Positions 1 to 13,830 of a DNA stretch of 64,000 bases are shown piece after piece. The notes beneath the pieces are model-generated. The model saw only the letters and a program-made list of their open reading frames with translations, did no database searches and was not told the DNA's origin. Made by a program: the position numbers and the translations under genes. The DNA is from Antedon mediterranea (lineage: Eukaryota > Echinodermata > Crinoidea > Comatulida > Antedonidae): the NCBI RefSeq assembly GCF_964355755.1, contig NC_092680.1, positions 10,581,001 through 10,645,000 of the forward strand, given 5' to 3'. The stretch's first letter is position 1; every line of letters begins with the position of its first letter.

Positions 1-3000
1 TGATCTATCTCTCTCTCTCGCGTATCTATCTGTGTCTCGCTGATCTATCTCCCTCTCGCTGATCTATCTCTCTCTCGCTGATCTATCTCTCTCTCGCTGA
101 TCTATCTGTGTCTCGCTGATATATCCCTCTCTCTCTCTCTCTCTCGCTGATCTATCTCTCTCGCTGATCTATCTCTCTCGCTGATCTATATCTATGTCGC
201 TGATCTATCTCTCTCTCGCTGATCTATCTCTCTGTCGCTGATCTATCTCTCTCTCGCTGATCTATATCTCTCTCGCTGATCTCTCTCTCTCTCGCTGATC
301 TATCTCTCTCTCGCTGATCTATCTCTCTCTCGCTGATCTATCTCTCTCTCGCTGATCTATCTCTCTCTCGCTGATCTCTCTCTCTCTCTCTCTCTCGCTG
401 ATCTATCTCTCTCTTGCTGATCTATCTCTCTCTCTCGCTGATCTATCTCTCTCTCGCTGATCTATCTCTCTCTCGCTGATCTATCTCTCTCTCGCTGATA
501 TATCTCTCTCTCGCTGATCTATCTCTCTCTCGCTGATCTATCTCTCTAACGCTGATCTATCGCTCTCTCGCTGATCTATCTCTCTCTCTCGCTGATCTAT
601 CTCTCTCTCGCGGATCTATCACTCTCTCTCTCTGATCTATCTCTCTCTCGCTGATCTATCCCTCTCTCGCTGATCAATCTCTCTCTCGCTGATCTATCCC
701 TCTCTCCTCGATCTATCTCTCTCTCGCTGATCTATCCCTCTCTCGCTGATCTATTTCTCTCTCACTGATCTATCTGTGTCTTGCTGATCTATCTCTCTCT
801 TGCTGATCTATCTGTGTCTCGCTGATCTATCTCTCTCTCGCTGATCTAACTCTCTCTCGCTGATCTATATTTCTCGCTGATCTATCTCTATCTCGCTGAT
901 CTATCTCTATCTCGCAGATCTATCTCTTTCTCGCTGATCTATCTCTCTCTCGCTGATCTATCTCTCTCTCGCTGATCTATCTCTCTCTCGCTGATCTATC
1001 TGTGTCTCGCTGATATATCTCTCTCTCTCTCGCTGATCTATCTCTCTCTCGCTGATCCATCTCTCTCGCTGATCTATCTCTCTCTCACTCATCTATCTCT
1101 CTGTCGCTGATCTATCTCTCTGTCGCTGATCTATCTCTCTCTCTCGCTGATCTATATCTCTCTCGCTGATCTATCTCTCTCTCTCGCTGATCTATCTCTC
1201 TCTCGCTGATCTATCTATCTCTCTGTCGCTGATCTATCTCTCTCTCGCTGATCTATCTCTCTGTCGTTGATCTATCTCTCTCTCGCTCATCTATCTCTCT
1301 CTCGCTGATCTATCTCTCTCTCGCTGATCTATCCCTCTCTCCTCGATCTATCTCTCTCTCGCTGATCTATCTCTCTCTCTCGCTGATCTATCTGTGTCTC
1401 GCTGATCTATCTCTCTCTCTCTCTCTCGCTGATCTAACTCTCTTTCGCTGATCTATCTCTCTCTCTCTGATCTATCTGTGTCTCGCTGATCTATCTCTCT
1501 CTCTCGCGTATCTATCTGTGTCTCGCTGATCTATCTCCCTCTCGCTGATCTATCTCTCTCTCGCTGATCTATCTCTCTCTCGCTGATCTATCTGTGTCTC
1601 GCTGATATATCCCTCTCTCTCTCTCTCTCTCGCTGATCTATCTCTCTCGCTGATCTATCTCTCTCGCTGATCTATATCTATGTCACTGATCTATCTCTCT
1701 CTCGCTGATCTATCTCTCTGTCGCTGATCTATCTCTCTCTCGCTGATCTATATCTCTCTCGCTGATCTCTCTCTCTCTCGCTGATCTATCTCTCTCTCGC
1801 TGATCTATCTCTCTCTCGCTGATCTATCTCTCTCTCGCTGATCTATCTCTCTCTCGCTGATCTCTCTCTCTCTCTCTCTCTCGCTGATCTATCTCTCTCT
1901 CGCTGATCTATCTCTCTCTCTCGCTGATCTATCTCTCTCTCGCTGATCTATCTCTCTCTCGCTGATCTATCTCTCTCTCGCTGATATATCTCTCTCTCGC
2001 TGATCTATCTCTCTCTCGCTGATCTATCTCTCTAACGCTGATCTATCGCTCTCTCGCTGATCTATCTCTCTCTCTCGCTGATCTATCTCTCTCTCGCGGA
2101 TCTATCACTCTCTCTCTCTGATCTATCTCTCTCTCGCTGATCTATCCCTCTCTCGCTGATCTATCTCTCTCTCGCTGATCTATCCCTCTCTCCTCGATCT
2201 ATCTCTCTCTCGCTGATCTATCCCTCTCTCGCTGATCTATTTCTCTCTCACTGATCTATCTGTGTCTTGCTGATCTATCTCTCTCTTGCTGATCTATCTG
2301 TGTCTCGCTGATCTATCTCTCTCTCGCTGATCTAACTCTCTCTCGCTGATCTATCTTTCTCGCTGATCTATCTCTATCTCGCTGATCTATCTCTATCTCG
2401 CAGATCTATCTCTTTCTCGCTGATCTATCTCTCTCTCGCTGATCTATCTCTCTCTCGCTGATCTATCTGTGTCTCGCTGATCTTTCTCTCTCTCTCGCTG
2501 ATCTAACTCTCTTTCGCTGATCTATCTCTCTCTCGCTGATCTATCTGTGTCTCGCTGATCTATCTCTCTCTCACTGATCTATCTGTGTCTCGCTGATCTA
2601 TCTCCCTCTCGCTGATCTATCTCTCTCTCGCTGATCTATCTCTCTCTCGCTGATCTATCTGTGTCTCGCTGATATATCTCTCTCTCTCGCTGATCTATCT
2701 CTCTCTCGCTGATCCATCTCACTCGCTGATCTATCTCTCTCTCGCTCATCTATCTCTCTCTCGCTGATCTATCTCTCTGTCGCTGATCTATCTCTCTCTC
2801 TCGCTGATCTATATCTCTCTCGCTGATCTATCTCTCTCTCTCGCTGATCTATCTCTCTCTCGCTGATCTATATATCTCTCTGTCGCTGATCTATCTCTCT
2901 CTCGCTGACCTATCTCTCTCTCGCTGATCTATCTCTCTCTCGCTGATCTATCGCTCTCTCGCTGATCTATCTCTCTCTCTCGCTGATCTATCTCTCTCTC

Positions 3001-4900
3001 GCGGATCTATCTTTCTCTCTCTCTGATCTATCTCTCTCTCGCTGATCTATCCCTCTCTCGCTGATCTATCTCTCTCTCGCTGATCTATCCCTCTCTTGCT
3101 GATCTATCTCTCTCTCGCTGATCTATCCCTCTCTCGCTGATCTATCTCTCTCTCTCGCTGATCTATCTGTTTCTTGCTGATCTATCTCTCTCTCGCTGAT
3201 CTATCTGTGTCTCGCTGATCTATCTCTCTCTCGCTGATCTAACTCTCTCTCGCTGATCTATCTCTCTCTCGCTGATCTATCTGTGTCTCTCTAATCTTTA
3301 TCTCTCTCGCTGATATCCATCTCTCTGTCGCTTATCTATCTCTCTCTCGCTTATCTATCTCTATCTCGCTGATCTATCTCTCTCTCTCGCTGATCTATCT
3401 CTCTTTCGCTGATCTATCTCTCTGTCGCTGATCTATCTCTCTCTCGCTGATCTATTTCTCTGTCGTTGATCTATCTCTCTCTCGCTGATCTGTCTCTCTG
3501 TCGCTGATCTATCTCTCTCTCGCTAATCTATCTCTCTGTCGCTGATCTATCTCTCTCTCGCTTATCTATCTCTTTCTCGCTGATCTATCTCTCTCTTGCT
3601 GATCTATCTCTCTCTTGCTGATCTATCTCTCTCTCTCGCTGATCTATCTCTCTCTCGCTGATCTATCTCTCTTTCTCGCTGATCTATCTCTCTCTCGCTG
3701 ATCTATCTCTCTCTCGCTTATCTATCTCTCTCTCGCTGATATATCTCTCTCTCACTGATCTATCTCTCTCTCGCTGATCTATCTCTCTCTCGCTGATCTA
3801 TCTCTCTCTCTCTCGCTGATCTATCTGTGTCTCGCTGATCTATCTCTCTCTCTCGCTGATCTAACTCTCTTTCGCTGATCTATCTCTCTCTCGTTGATCT
3901 ATCTGTGTCTCGCTGATCTATCTCTCTCTCGCTGATCTATCTGTGTCTCGCTGATCTATCTCCCTCTCGCTGATCTATCTCTCTCTCGCTGATCTATCTC
4001 TCTCTCGCTGATCTATCTGTGTCTCGCTGATATATCTCTCTCTCTCTCGCTGATCTATCTCTCTCTCGCTGATCTATCTCTCTCGCTGATCTATCTCTCT
4101 CTCGCTGATCTATCTCTATCTCGCTGATCTATCTCTCTCTCGCTGATCTATCTCTATCTCGCTGATCTATCTCTCTCTCGTTGATCTATCTCTCTCTCGC
4201 TGATCTATCTCTCTCTCGCTGATCTACCTCTCTCTCTCGCTGATCTATCTCTCTCGCTGATCTATCTCTCTCTCTCTCGCTGATCTATCTCTTTCTCGCT
4301 GATCTATCGCTCTCTCGCTGATCTATCTGTGTCTTGCTGATCTATCTCTCTCTCGCTGATCTATCTGTGTCTCGCTGATCTATCTCTCTCTCGCTGATCT
4401 GTCTCTCTGTCGCTGATCTATCTCTCTCTCGCTAATCTATCTCTCTGTCGCTGATCTATCTCTCTCTCGCTTATCTATCTCTTTCTCGCTGATCTATCTC
4501 TCTCTTGCTGATCTATCTCTCTCTTGCTGATCTATCTCTCTCTCTCGCTGATCTATCGCTCTCTCGCTGATCTATCTCTCTCTCTCGCTGATCTATCTCT
4601 CTCTCTCGCGGATCTATCTCTCTCTCTCGCTGATCTATCTCTCTCTCGCTGATCTATCCCTCTCTCGCTGATCTATCTCTCTCTCGCTGATCTATCCCTC
4701 TCTTGCTGATCTATCTCTCTCTCGCTGATCTATCCCTCTCTCGCTGATCTATCTCTCTCTCTCGCTGATCTATCTGTGTCTTGCTGATCTATCTCTCTCT
4801 CGCTGATCTATCTGTGTCTCGCTGATCTATCTCTCTCTAGCTGATCTAACTCTCTCTCGCTGATCTATCTCTCTCTCGCTGATCTATCTGTGTCTCTCTA
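1..4900 (+). repeat. Satellite segmental duplication, copy 1 (offset about 7,998 bp)
   Basis: Rare variant words recur at a constant distance of 7,996-7,998 bp: cgcgta at 19 and 8016 and at 1505 and 9503; cgcaga at 913 and 8911 and at 2399 and 10395; taatct at 3292 and 11290 and at 4899 and 12895. The order of intervening variants is also the same. Within the block there is a shorter internal duplication of 1,486 bp (19 to 1505, 913 to 2399) and one of about 1,606 bp (3292 to 4899). Bounds are approximate. Confidence 0.8.
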
Positions 4901-7900
4901 ATCTATATCTCTCTCGCTGATATCCATCTCTCTGTCGCTTATCTATCTCTCTCTCGCTTATCTATCTCTATCTCGCTGATCTATCTCTCTCTCTCGCTGA
5001 TCTATCTCTCTTTCGCTGATCTATCTCTCTGTCGCTGATCTATCTCTCTCTCGCTGATCTATTTCTCTGTCGTTGATCTATCTCTCTCTCACTGATCTGT
5101 CTCTCTGTCGCTGATCTATCTCTCTCTCGCTAATCTATCTCTCTGTCGCTGATCTATCTCTCTCTCGCTTATCTATCTCTTTCTCGCTGATCTATCTCTC
5201 TCTTGCTGATCTATCTCTCTCTTGCTGATCTATCTCTCTCTCTCGCTGATCTATCTCTCTCTCGCTGATCTATCTCTCTTTCTCGCTGATCTATCTCTCT
5301 CTCGCTGATCTATCTCTCTCTCGCTTATCTATCTCTCTCTCGCTGATATATCTCTCTCTCACTGATCTATCTCTCTCTCGCTGATCTATCTCTCTCTCGC
5401 TGATCTATCTCTCTCTCTCTCGCTGATCTATCTGTGTCTCGCTGATCTATCTCTCTCTCTCGCTGATCTAACTCTCTTTCGCTGATCTATCTCTCTCTCG
5501 CTGATCTATCTGTGTCTCGCTGATCTATCTCTCTCTCGCTGATCTATCTGTGTCTCGCTGATCTATCTCCCTCTCGCTGATCTATCTCTCTCTCGCTGAT
5601 CTATCTCTCTCTCGCTGATCTATCTGTGTCTCGCTGATATATCTCTCTCTCTCTCGCTGATCTATCTCTCTCTCGCTGATCTATCTCTCTCGCTGATCTA
5701 TCTCTCTCTCGCTGATCTATCTCTATCTCGCTGATCTATCTCTCTCTCGCTGATCTATCTCTATCTCGCTGATCTATCTCTCTCTCGTTGATCTATCTCT
5801 CTCTCGCTGATCTATCTCTCTCTCGCTGATCTACCTCTCTCTCTCGCTGATCTATCTCTCTCGCTGATCTATCTCTCTCTCTCTCGCTGATCTTTCTCTT
5901 TCTCGCTGATCTATCTCTCTCTCGCTGATCTATCTCTCTCTCGCTGATATATCTCTCTCTCGCTGATCTATCTCTCTCTCGCTGATCTATCTCTCTCGCT
6001 GATCTATCGCTCTCTCGCTGATCTATCTCTCTCTCTCGCTGATCTATCTCTCTCTCGCGGATCTATCTCTCTCTCTCTCTGATCTATCTCTCTCTCGCTG
6101 ATCTATCCCTCTCTCGCTGATCTATCTCTCTCTCGCTGATCTATCCCTCTCTCCTCGATCTATCTCTCTCTCGCTGATCTATCTCTCTCTCGCTGATCTA
6201 TCTCTCTCTCGCTGATCTATCTGTGTCTCGCTGATCTATCTCTCTCTCTCTCGCTGATCTAACTCTCTTTCGCTGATCTATCTCTCTCTCTGATCTATCT
6301 GTGTCTCGCTGATCTATCTCTCTCTCGCTGATCTATCTGTGTCTCGCTGATCTATCTCCCTCTCGCTGATCTATCTCTCTCTCGCTGATCTATCTCTCTC
6401 TCGCTGATCTATCTGTGTCTCGCTGATATATCCCTCTCTCTCTCTCTCTCGCTGATCTATCTGTGTCTCGCTGATATATCCCTCTCTCTCTCTCTCTCGC
6501 TGATCTATCTCTCTCGCTGATCTATCTCTCTGTCGCTGATCTATCTCTCTCTCGCTGATCTATCTCTCTGTCGCTGATCTATCTCTCTCTCGCTGATCTA
6601 TATCTCTCTCGCTGATCTCTCTCTCTCTCGCTGATCTATCTCTCTCTCGCTGATCTATCTCTCTCTCGCTGATCTATCTCTCTCTCGCTGATCTATCTCT
6701 CTCTCGCTGATCTATCTCTCTCTCTCTCTCTCGCTGATCTATCTCTCTCTCGCTGATCTATCTCTCTCTCTCGCTGATCTATCTCTCTCTCGCTGATCTA
6801 TCTCTCTCTCGCTGATCTATCTCTCTCTCGCTGATATATCTCTCTCTCGCTGATCTATCTCTCTCTCGCTGATCTATCTCTCTCTCGCTGATCTATCGCT
6901 CTCTCGCTGATCTATCTCTCTCTCTCGCTGATCTATCTCTCTCTCGCGGATCTATCACTCTCTCTCTCTCTGATCTATCTCTCTCTCGCTGATCTATCCC
7001 TCTCTCGCTGATCTATCTCTCTCTCGCTGATCTATCCCTCTCTCCTCGATCTATCTCTCTCTCGCTGATCTATCCCTCTCTCGCTGATCTATCTCTCTCT
7101 CGCTGATCTATCTGTGTCTTGCTGATCTATCTCTCTCTTGCTGATCTATCTGTGTCTCGCTGATCTATCTCTCTCTCGCTGATCTAACTCTCTCTCGCTG
7201 ATCTATCTCTCTCGCTGATCTATCTCTATCTCGCTGATCTATCTCTATCTCGCTGATCTATCTCTTTCTCGCTGATCTATCTCTCTCTCGCTGATCTATC
7301 TCTCTCTCGCTGATCTATCTGTGTCTCGCTGATCTTTCTCTCTCTCTCGCTGATCTAACTCTCTTTCGCTGATCTATCTCTCTCTCGCTGATCTATCTGT
7401 GTCTCGCTGATCTATCTCTCTATCACTGATCTATCTGTGTCTCGCTGATCTATCTCCCTCTCGCTGATCTATCTCTCTCTCGCTGATCTATCTCTCTCTC
7501 GCTGATCTATCTGTGTCTCGCTGATATATCTCTCTCTCTCTCGCTGATCTATCTCTCTCTCGCTGATCCATCTCTCTCGCTGATCTATCTCTCTCTCACT
7601 CATCTATCTCTCTGTCGCTGATCTATCTCTCTGTCGCTGATCTATCTCTCTCTCTCGCTGATCTATATCTCTCTCGCTGATCTATCTCTCTCTCTCGCTG
7701 ATCTATCTCTCTCTCGCTGATCTATCTATCTCTCTGTCGCTGATCTATCTCTCTCTCGCTGATCTATCTCTCTGTCGTTGATCTATCTCTCTCTCGCTCA
7801 TCTATCTCTCTCTCGCTGATCTATCTCTCTCTCGCTGATCTATCCCTCTCTCCTCGATCTATCTCTCTCTCGCTGATCTATCTCTCTCTCTCGCTGATCT

Positions 7901-7998
7901 ATCTGTGTCTCGCTGATCTATCTCTCTCTCTCTCTCTCGCTGATCTAACTCTCTTTCGCTGATCTATCTCTCTCTCTCTGATCTATCTGTGTCTCGCT

Positions 7999-10900
7999 GA
8001 TCTATCTCTCTCTCTCGCGTATCTATCTGTGTCTCGCTGATCAATCTCCCTCTCGCTGATCTATCTCTCTCTCGCTGATCTATCTCTCTCTCGCTGATCT
8101 ATCTGTGTCTCGCTGATATATCCCTCTCTCTCTCTCTCTCTCGCTGATCTATCTCTCTCGCTGATCTATCTCTCTCGCTGATCTATATCTATGTCGCTGA
8201 TCTATCTCTCTCTCGCTGATCTATCTCTCTGTCGCTGATCTATCTCTCTCTCGCTGATCTATATCTCTCTCGCTGATCTCTCTCTCTCTCGCTGATCTAT
8301 CTCTCTCTCGCTGATCTATCTCTCTCTCGCTGATCTATCTCTCTCTCGCTGATCTATCTCTCTCTCGCTGATCTCTCTCTCTCTCTCTCTCTGGCTGATC
8401 TATCTCTCTCTCGCTGATCTATCTCTCTCTCTCGCTGATCTATCTCTCTCTCGCTGATCTATCTCTCTCTCGCTGATCTATCTCTCTCTCGCTGATATAT
8501 CTCTCTCTCGCTGATCTATCTCTCTCCTCGCTGATCTATCTCTCTAACGCTGATCTATCGCTCTCTCGCTGATCTATCTCTCTCTCTCGCTGATCTATCT
8601 CTCTCTCGCGGATCTATCACTCTCTCTCTCTGATCTATCTCTCTCTCGCTGATCTATCCCTCTCTCGCTGATCTATCTCTCTCTCGCTGATCTATCCCTC
8701 TCTCCTCGATCTATCTCTCTCTCGCTGATCTATCCCTCTCTCGCTGATCTATTTCTCTCTCACTGATCTATCTGTGTCTTGCTGATCTATCTCTCTCTTG
8801 CTGATCTATCTGTGTCTCGCTGATCTATCTCTCTCTCGCTGATCTAACTCTCTCTCGCTGATCTATCTTTCTCGCTGATCTATCTCTATCTCGCTGATCT
8901 ATCTCTATCTCGCAGATCTATCTCTTTCTCGCTGATCTATCTCTCTCTCGCTGATCTATCTCTCTCTCGCTGATCTATCTCTCTCTCGCTGATCTATCTG
9001 TGTCTCGCTGATATATCTCTCTCTCTCTCGCTGATCTATCTCTCTCTCGCTGATCCATCTCTCTCGCTGATCTATCTCTCTCTCACTCATCTATCTCTCT
9101 GTCGCTGATCTATCTCTCTGTCGCTGATCTATCTCTCTCTCTCGCTGATCTATATCTCTCTCGCTGATCTATCTCTCTCTCTCGCTGATCTATCTCTCTC
9201 TCGCTGATCTATCTATCTCTCTGTCGCTGATCTATCTCTCTCCCGCTGATCTATCTCTCTGTCGTTGATCTATCTCTCTCTCGCTCATCTATCTCTCTCT
9301 CGCTGATCTATCTCTCTCTCGCTGATCTATCCCTCTCTCCTTGATCTATCTCTCTCTCGCTGATCTATCTCTCTCTCTCGCTGATCTATCTGTGTCTCGC
9401 TGATCTATCTCTCTCTCTCTCTCTCGCTGATCTAACTCTCTTTCGCTGATCTATCTCTCTCTCTCTGATCTATCTGTGTCTCGCTGATCTATCTCTCTCT
9501 CTCGCGTATCTATCTGTGTCTCGCTGATCTATCTCCCTCTCGCTGATCTATCTCTCTCTCGCTGATCTATCTCTCTCTCGCTGATCTATCTGTGTCTCGC
9601 TGATATATCCCTCTCTCTCTCTCTCTCTCGCTGATCTATCTCTCTCGCTGATCTATCTCTCTCGCTGATCTATATCTATGTCACTGATCTATCTCTCTCT
9701 CGCTGATCTATCTCTCTGTCGCTGATCTATCTCTCTCTCGCTGATCTATATCTCTCTCGCTGATCTCTCTCTCTCTCGCTGATCTATCTCTCTCTCGCTG
9801 ATCTATCTCTCTCTCGCTGATCTATCTCTCTCTCGCTGATCTATCTCTCTCTCGCTGATCTCTCTCTCTCTCTCTCTCGCTGATCTATCTCTCTCTCGCT
9901 GATCTATCTCTCTCTCTCGCTGATCTATCTCTCTCTCGCTGATCTATCTCTCTCTCGCTGATCTATCTCTCTCTCGCTGATATATCTCTCTCTCGCTGAT
10001 CTATCTCTCTCTCGCTGATCTATCTCTCTAACGCTGATCTATCGCTCTCTCGCTGATCTATCTCTCTCTCTCGCTGATCTATCTCTCTCTCGCGGATCTA
10101 TCACTCTCTCTCTCTGATCTATCTCTCTCTCGCTGATCTATCCCTCTCTCGCTGATCTATCTCTCTCTCGCTGATCTATCCCTCTCTCCTCGATCTATCT
10201 CTCTCTCGCTGATCTATCCCTCTCTCGCTGATCTATTTCTCTCTCACTGATCTATCTGTGTCTTGCTGATCTATCTCTCTCTTGCTGATCTATCTGTGTC
10301 TCGCTGATCTATCTCTCTCTCGCTGATCTAACTCTCTCTCGCTGATCTATCTTTCTCGCTGATCTATCTCTATCTCGCTGATCTATCTCTATCTCGCAGA
10401 TCTATCTCTTTCTCGCTGATCTATCTCTCTCTCGCTGATCTATCTCTCTCTCGCTGATCTATCTGTGTCTCGCTGATCTTTCTCTCTCTCTCGCTGATCT
10501 AACTCTCTTTCGCTGATCTATCTCTCTCTCGCTGATCTATCTGTGTCTCGCTGATCTATCTCTCTCTCACTGATCTATCTGTGTCTCGCTGATCTATCTC
10601 CCTCTCGCTGATCTATCTCTCTCTCGCTGATCTATCTCTCTCTCGCTGATCTATCTGTGTCTCGCTGATATATCTCTCTCTCTCGCTGATCTATCTCTCT
10701 CTCGCTGATCCATCTCACTCGCTGATCTATCTCTCTCTCGCTCATCTATCTCTCTCTCGCTGATCTATCTCTCTGTCGCTGATCTATCTCTCTCTCTCTC
10801 GCTGATCTATATCTCTCTCGCTGATCTATCTCTCTCTCTCGCTGATCTATCTCTCTCTCGCTGATCTATATATCTCTCTGTCGCTGATCTATCTCTCTCT

Positions 10901-12900
10901 CGCTGACCTATCTCTCTCTCGCTGATCTATCTCTCTCTCGCTGATCTATCGCTCTCTCGCTGATCTATCTCTCTCTCTCGCTGATCTATCTCTCTCTCGC
11001 GGATCTATCTTTCTCTCTCTCTGATCTATCTCTCTCTCGCTGATCTATCCCTCTCTCGCTGATCTATCTCTCTCTCGCTGATCTATCCCTCTCTTGCTGA
11101 TCTATCTCTCTCTCGCTGATCTATCCCTCTCTCGCTGATCTATCTCTCTCTCTCGCTGATCTATCTGTGTCTTGCTGATCTATCTCTCTCTCGCTGATCT
11201 ATCTGTGTCTCGCTGATCTATCTCTCTCTCGCTGATCTAACTCTCTCTCGCTGATCTATCTCTCTCTCGCTGATCTATCTGTGTCTCTCTAATCTTTATC
11301 TCTCTCGCTGATATCCATCTCTATGTCGCTTATCTATCTCTCTCTCGCTTATCTATCTCTATCTCGCTGATCTATCTCTCTCTCTCGCTGATCTATCTCT
11401 CTTTCGCTGATCTATCTCTCTGTCGCTGATCTATCTCTCTCTCGCTGATCTATTTCTCTGTCGTTGATCTATCTCTCTCTCGCTGATCTGTCTCTCTGTC
11501 GCTGATCTATCTCTCTCTCGCTAATCTATCTCTCTGTCGCTGATCTATCTCTCTCTCGCTTATCTATCTCTTTCTCGCTGATCTATCTCTCTCTTGCTGA
11601 TCTATCTCTCTCTTGCTGATCTATCTCTCTCTCTCGCTGATCTATCTCTCTCTCGCTGATCTATCTCTCTTTCTCGCTGATCTATCTCTCTCTCGCTGAT
11701 CTATCTCTCTCTCGCTTATCTATCTCTCTCTCGCTGATATATCTCTCTCTCACTGATCTATCTCTCTCTCGCTGATCTATCTCTCTCTCGCTGATCTATC
11801 TCTCTCTCTCTCGCTGATCTATCTGTGTCTCGCTGATCTATCTCTCTCTCTCGCTGATCTAACTCTCTTTCGCTGATCTATCTCTCTCTCGTTGATCTAT
11901 CTGTGTCTCGCTGATCTATCTCTCTCTCGCTGATCTATCTGTGTCTCGCTGATCTATCTCCCTCTCGCTGATCTATCTCTCTCTCGCTGATCTATCTCTC
12001 TCTCGCTGATCTATCTGTGTCTCGCTGATATATCTCTCTCTCTCTCGCTGATCTATCTCTCTCTCGCTGATCTATCTCTCTCGCTGATCTATCTCTCTCT
12101 CGCTGATCTATCTCTATCTCGCTGATCTATCTCTCTCTCGCTGATCTATCTCTATCTCGCTGATCTATCTCTCTCTCGTTGATCTATCTCTCTCTCGCTG
12201 ATCTATCTCTCTCTCGCTGATCTACCTCTCTCTCTCGCTGATCTATCTCTCTCGCTGATCTATCTCTCTCTCTCTCGCTGATCTATCTCTTTCTCGCTGA
12301 TCTATCGCTCTCTCGCTGATCTATCTGTGTCTTGCTGATCTATCTCTCTCTCGCTGATCTATCTGTGTCTCGCTGATCTATCTCTCTCTCGCTGATCTGT
12401 CTCTCTGTCGCTGATCTATCTCTCTCTCGCTAATCTATCTCTCTGTCGCTGATCTATCTCTCTCTCGCTTATCTATCTCTTTCTCGCTGATCTATCTCTC
12501 TCTTGCTGATCTATCTCTCTCTTGTTGATCTATCTCTCTCTCTCGCTGATCTATCGCTCTCTCGCTGATCTATCTCTCTCTCTCGCTGATCTATCTCTCT
12601 CTCGCGGATCTATCTCTCTCTCTCGCTGATCTATCTCTCTCTCGCTGATCTATCCCTCTCTCGCTGATCTATCTCTCTCTCGCTGATCTATCCCTCTCTT
12701 GCTGATCTATCTCTCTCTCGCTGATCTATCCCTCTCTCGCTGATCTATCTCTCTCTCTCGCTGATCTATCTGTGTCTTGCTGATCTATCTCTCTCTCGCT
12801 GATCTATCTGTGTCTCGCTGATCTATCTCTCTCTAGCTGATCTAACTCTCTCTCGCTGATCTATCTCTCTCTCGCTGATCTATCTGTGTCTCTCTAATCT
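7999..12900 (+). repeat. Satellite segmental duplication, copy 2 (offset about 7,998 bp)
   Basis: Second copy of the block starting at position 1, defined by the same ordered marker words about 7,998 bp downstream. It differs by few substitutions that I could see, for example ctATGtcg near 11330 where copy 1 has ctctgtcg near 3320. A related block lies roughly 10.1 kb further on: cgcaga at 20498 and taatct at 21393. The array therefore grew by repeated duplication of multi-kilobase units. Bounds are approximate. Confidence 0.78.
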
Positions 12901-13830
12901 ATATCTCTCTCGCTGATATCCATCTCTCTGTCGCTTATCTATCTCTCTCTCGCTTATCTATCTCTATCTCGCTGATCTATCTCTCTCTCTCGCTGATCTA
13001 TCTCTCTTTCGCTGATCTATCTCTCTGTCGCTGATCTATCTCTCTCTCGCTGATCTATTTCTCTGTCGTTGATCTATCTCTCTCTCGCTGATCTGTCTCT
13101 CTGTCGCTGATCTATCTCTCTCTCGCTAATCTATCTCTCTGTCGCTGATCTATCTCTCTCTCGCTTATCTATCTCTTTCTCGCTGATCTATCTCTCTCTT
13201 GCTGATCTATCTCTCTCTTGCTGATCTATCTCTCTCTCTCGCTGATCTATCTCTCTCTCGCTGATCTATCTCTCTTTCTCGCTGATCTATCTCTCTCTCG
13301 CTGATCTATCTCTCTCTCGCTTATCTATCTCTCTCTCGCTGATATATCTCTCTCTCACTGATCTATCTCTCTCTCGCTGATCTATCTCTCTCTCGCTGAT
13401 CTATCTCTCTCTCTCTCGCTGATCTATCTGTTTCTCGCTGATCTATCTCTCTCTCTCGCTGATCTAACTCTCTTTCGCTGATCTATCTCTCTCTCGCTGA
13501 TCTATCTGTGTCTCGCTGATCTATCTCTCTCTCGCTGATCTATCTGTGTCTCGCTGATCTATCTCCCTCTCGCTGATCTATCTCTCTCTCGCTGATCTAT
13601 CTCTCTCTCGCTGATCTATCTGTGTCTCGCTGATATATCTCTCTCTCTCTCGCTGATCTATCTCTCTCTCGCTGATCTATCTCTCTCGCTGATCTATCTC
13701 TCTCTCGCTGATCTATCTCTATCTCGCTGATCTATCTCTCTCTCGCTGATCTATCTCTATCTCACTGATCTATCTCTCTCTCGTTGATCTATCTCTCTCT
13801 CGCTGATCTATCTCTCTCTCGCTGATCTAT
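10083..13830 (+). repeat. 3,748-bp satellite tandem duplication, first copy
   Basis: Marker words recur at exactly 3,748 bp: cgcgg at 10091 and 13839, cgcaga at 10395 and 14143, taatct at 11290 and 15038 and again at 12895 and 16643. The unit follows directly on itself, so this is a head-to-tail tandem duplication. Derived variants are shared by both copies but absent from the older related block at 1-5800, for example ctATGtcg, cttgTTgatc and ctgTTTctcg. The duplication is therefore recent. Confidence 0.8.
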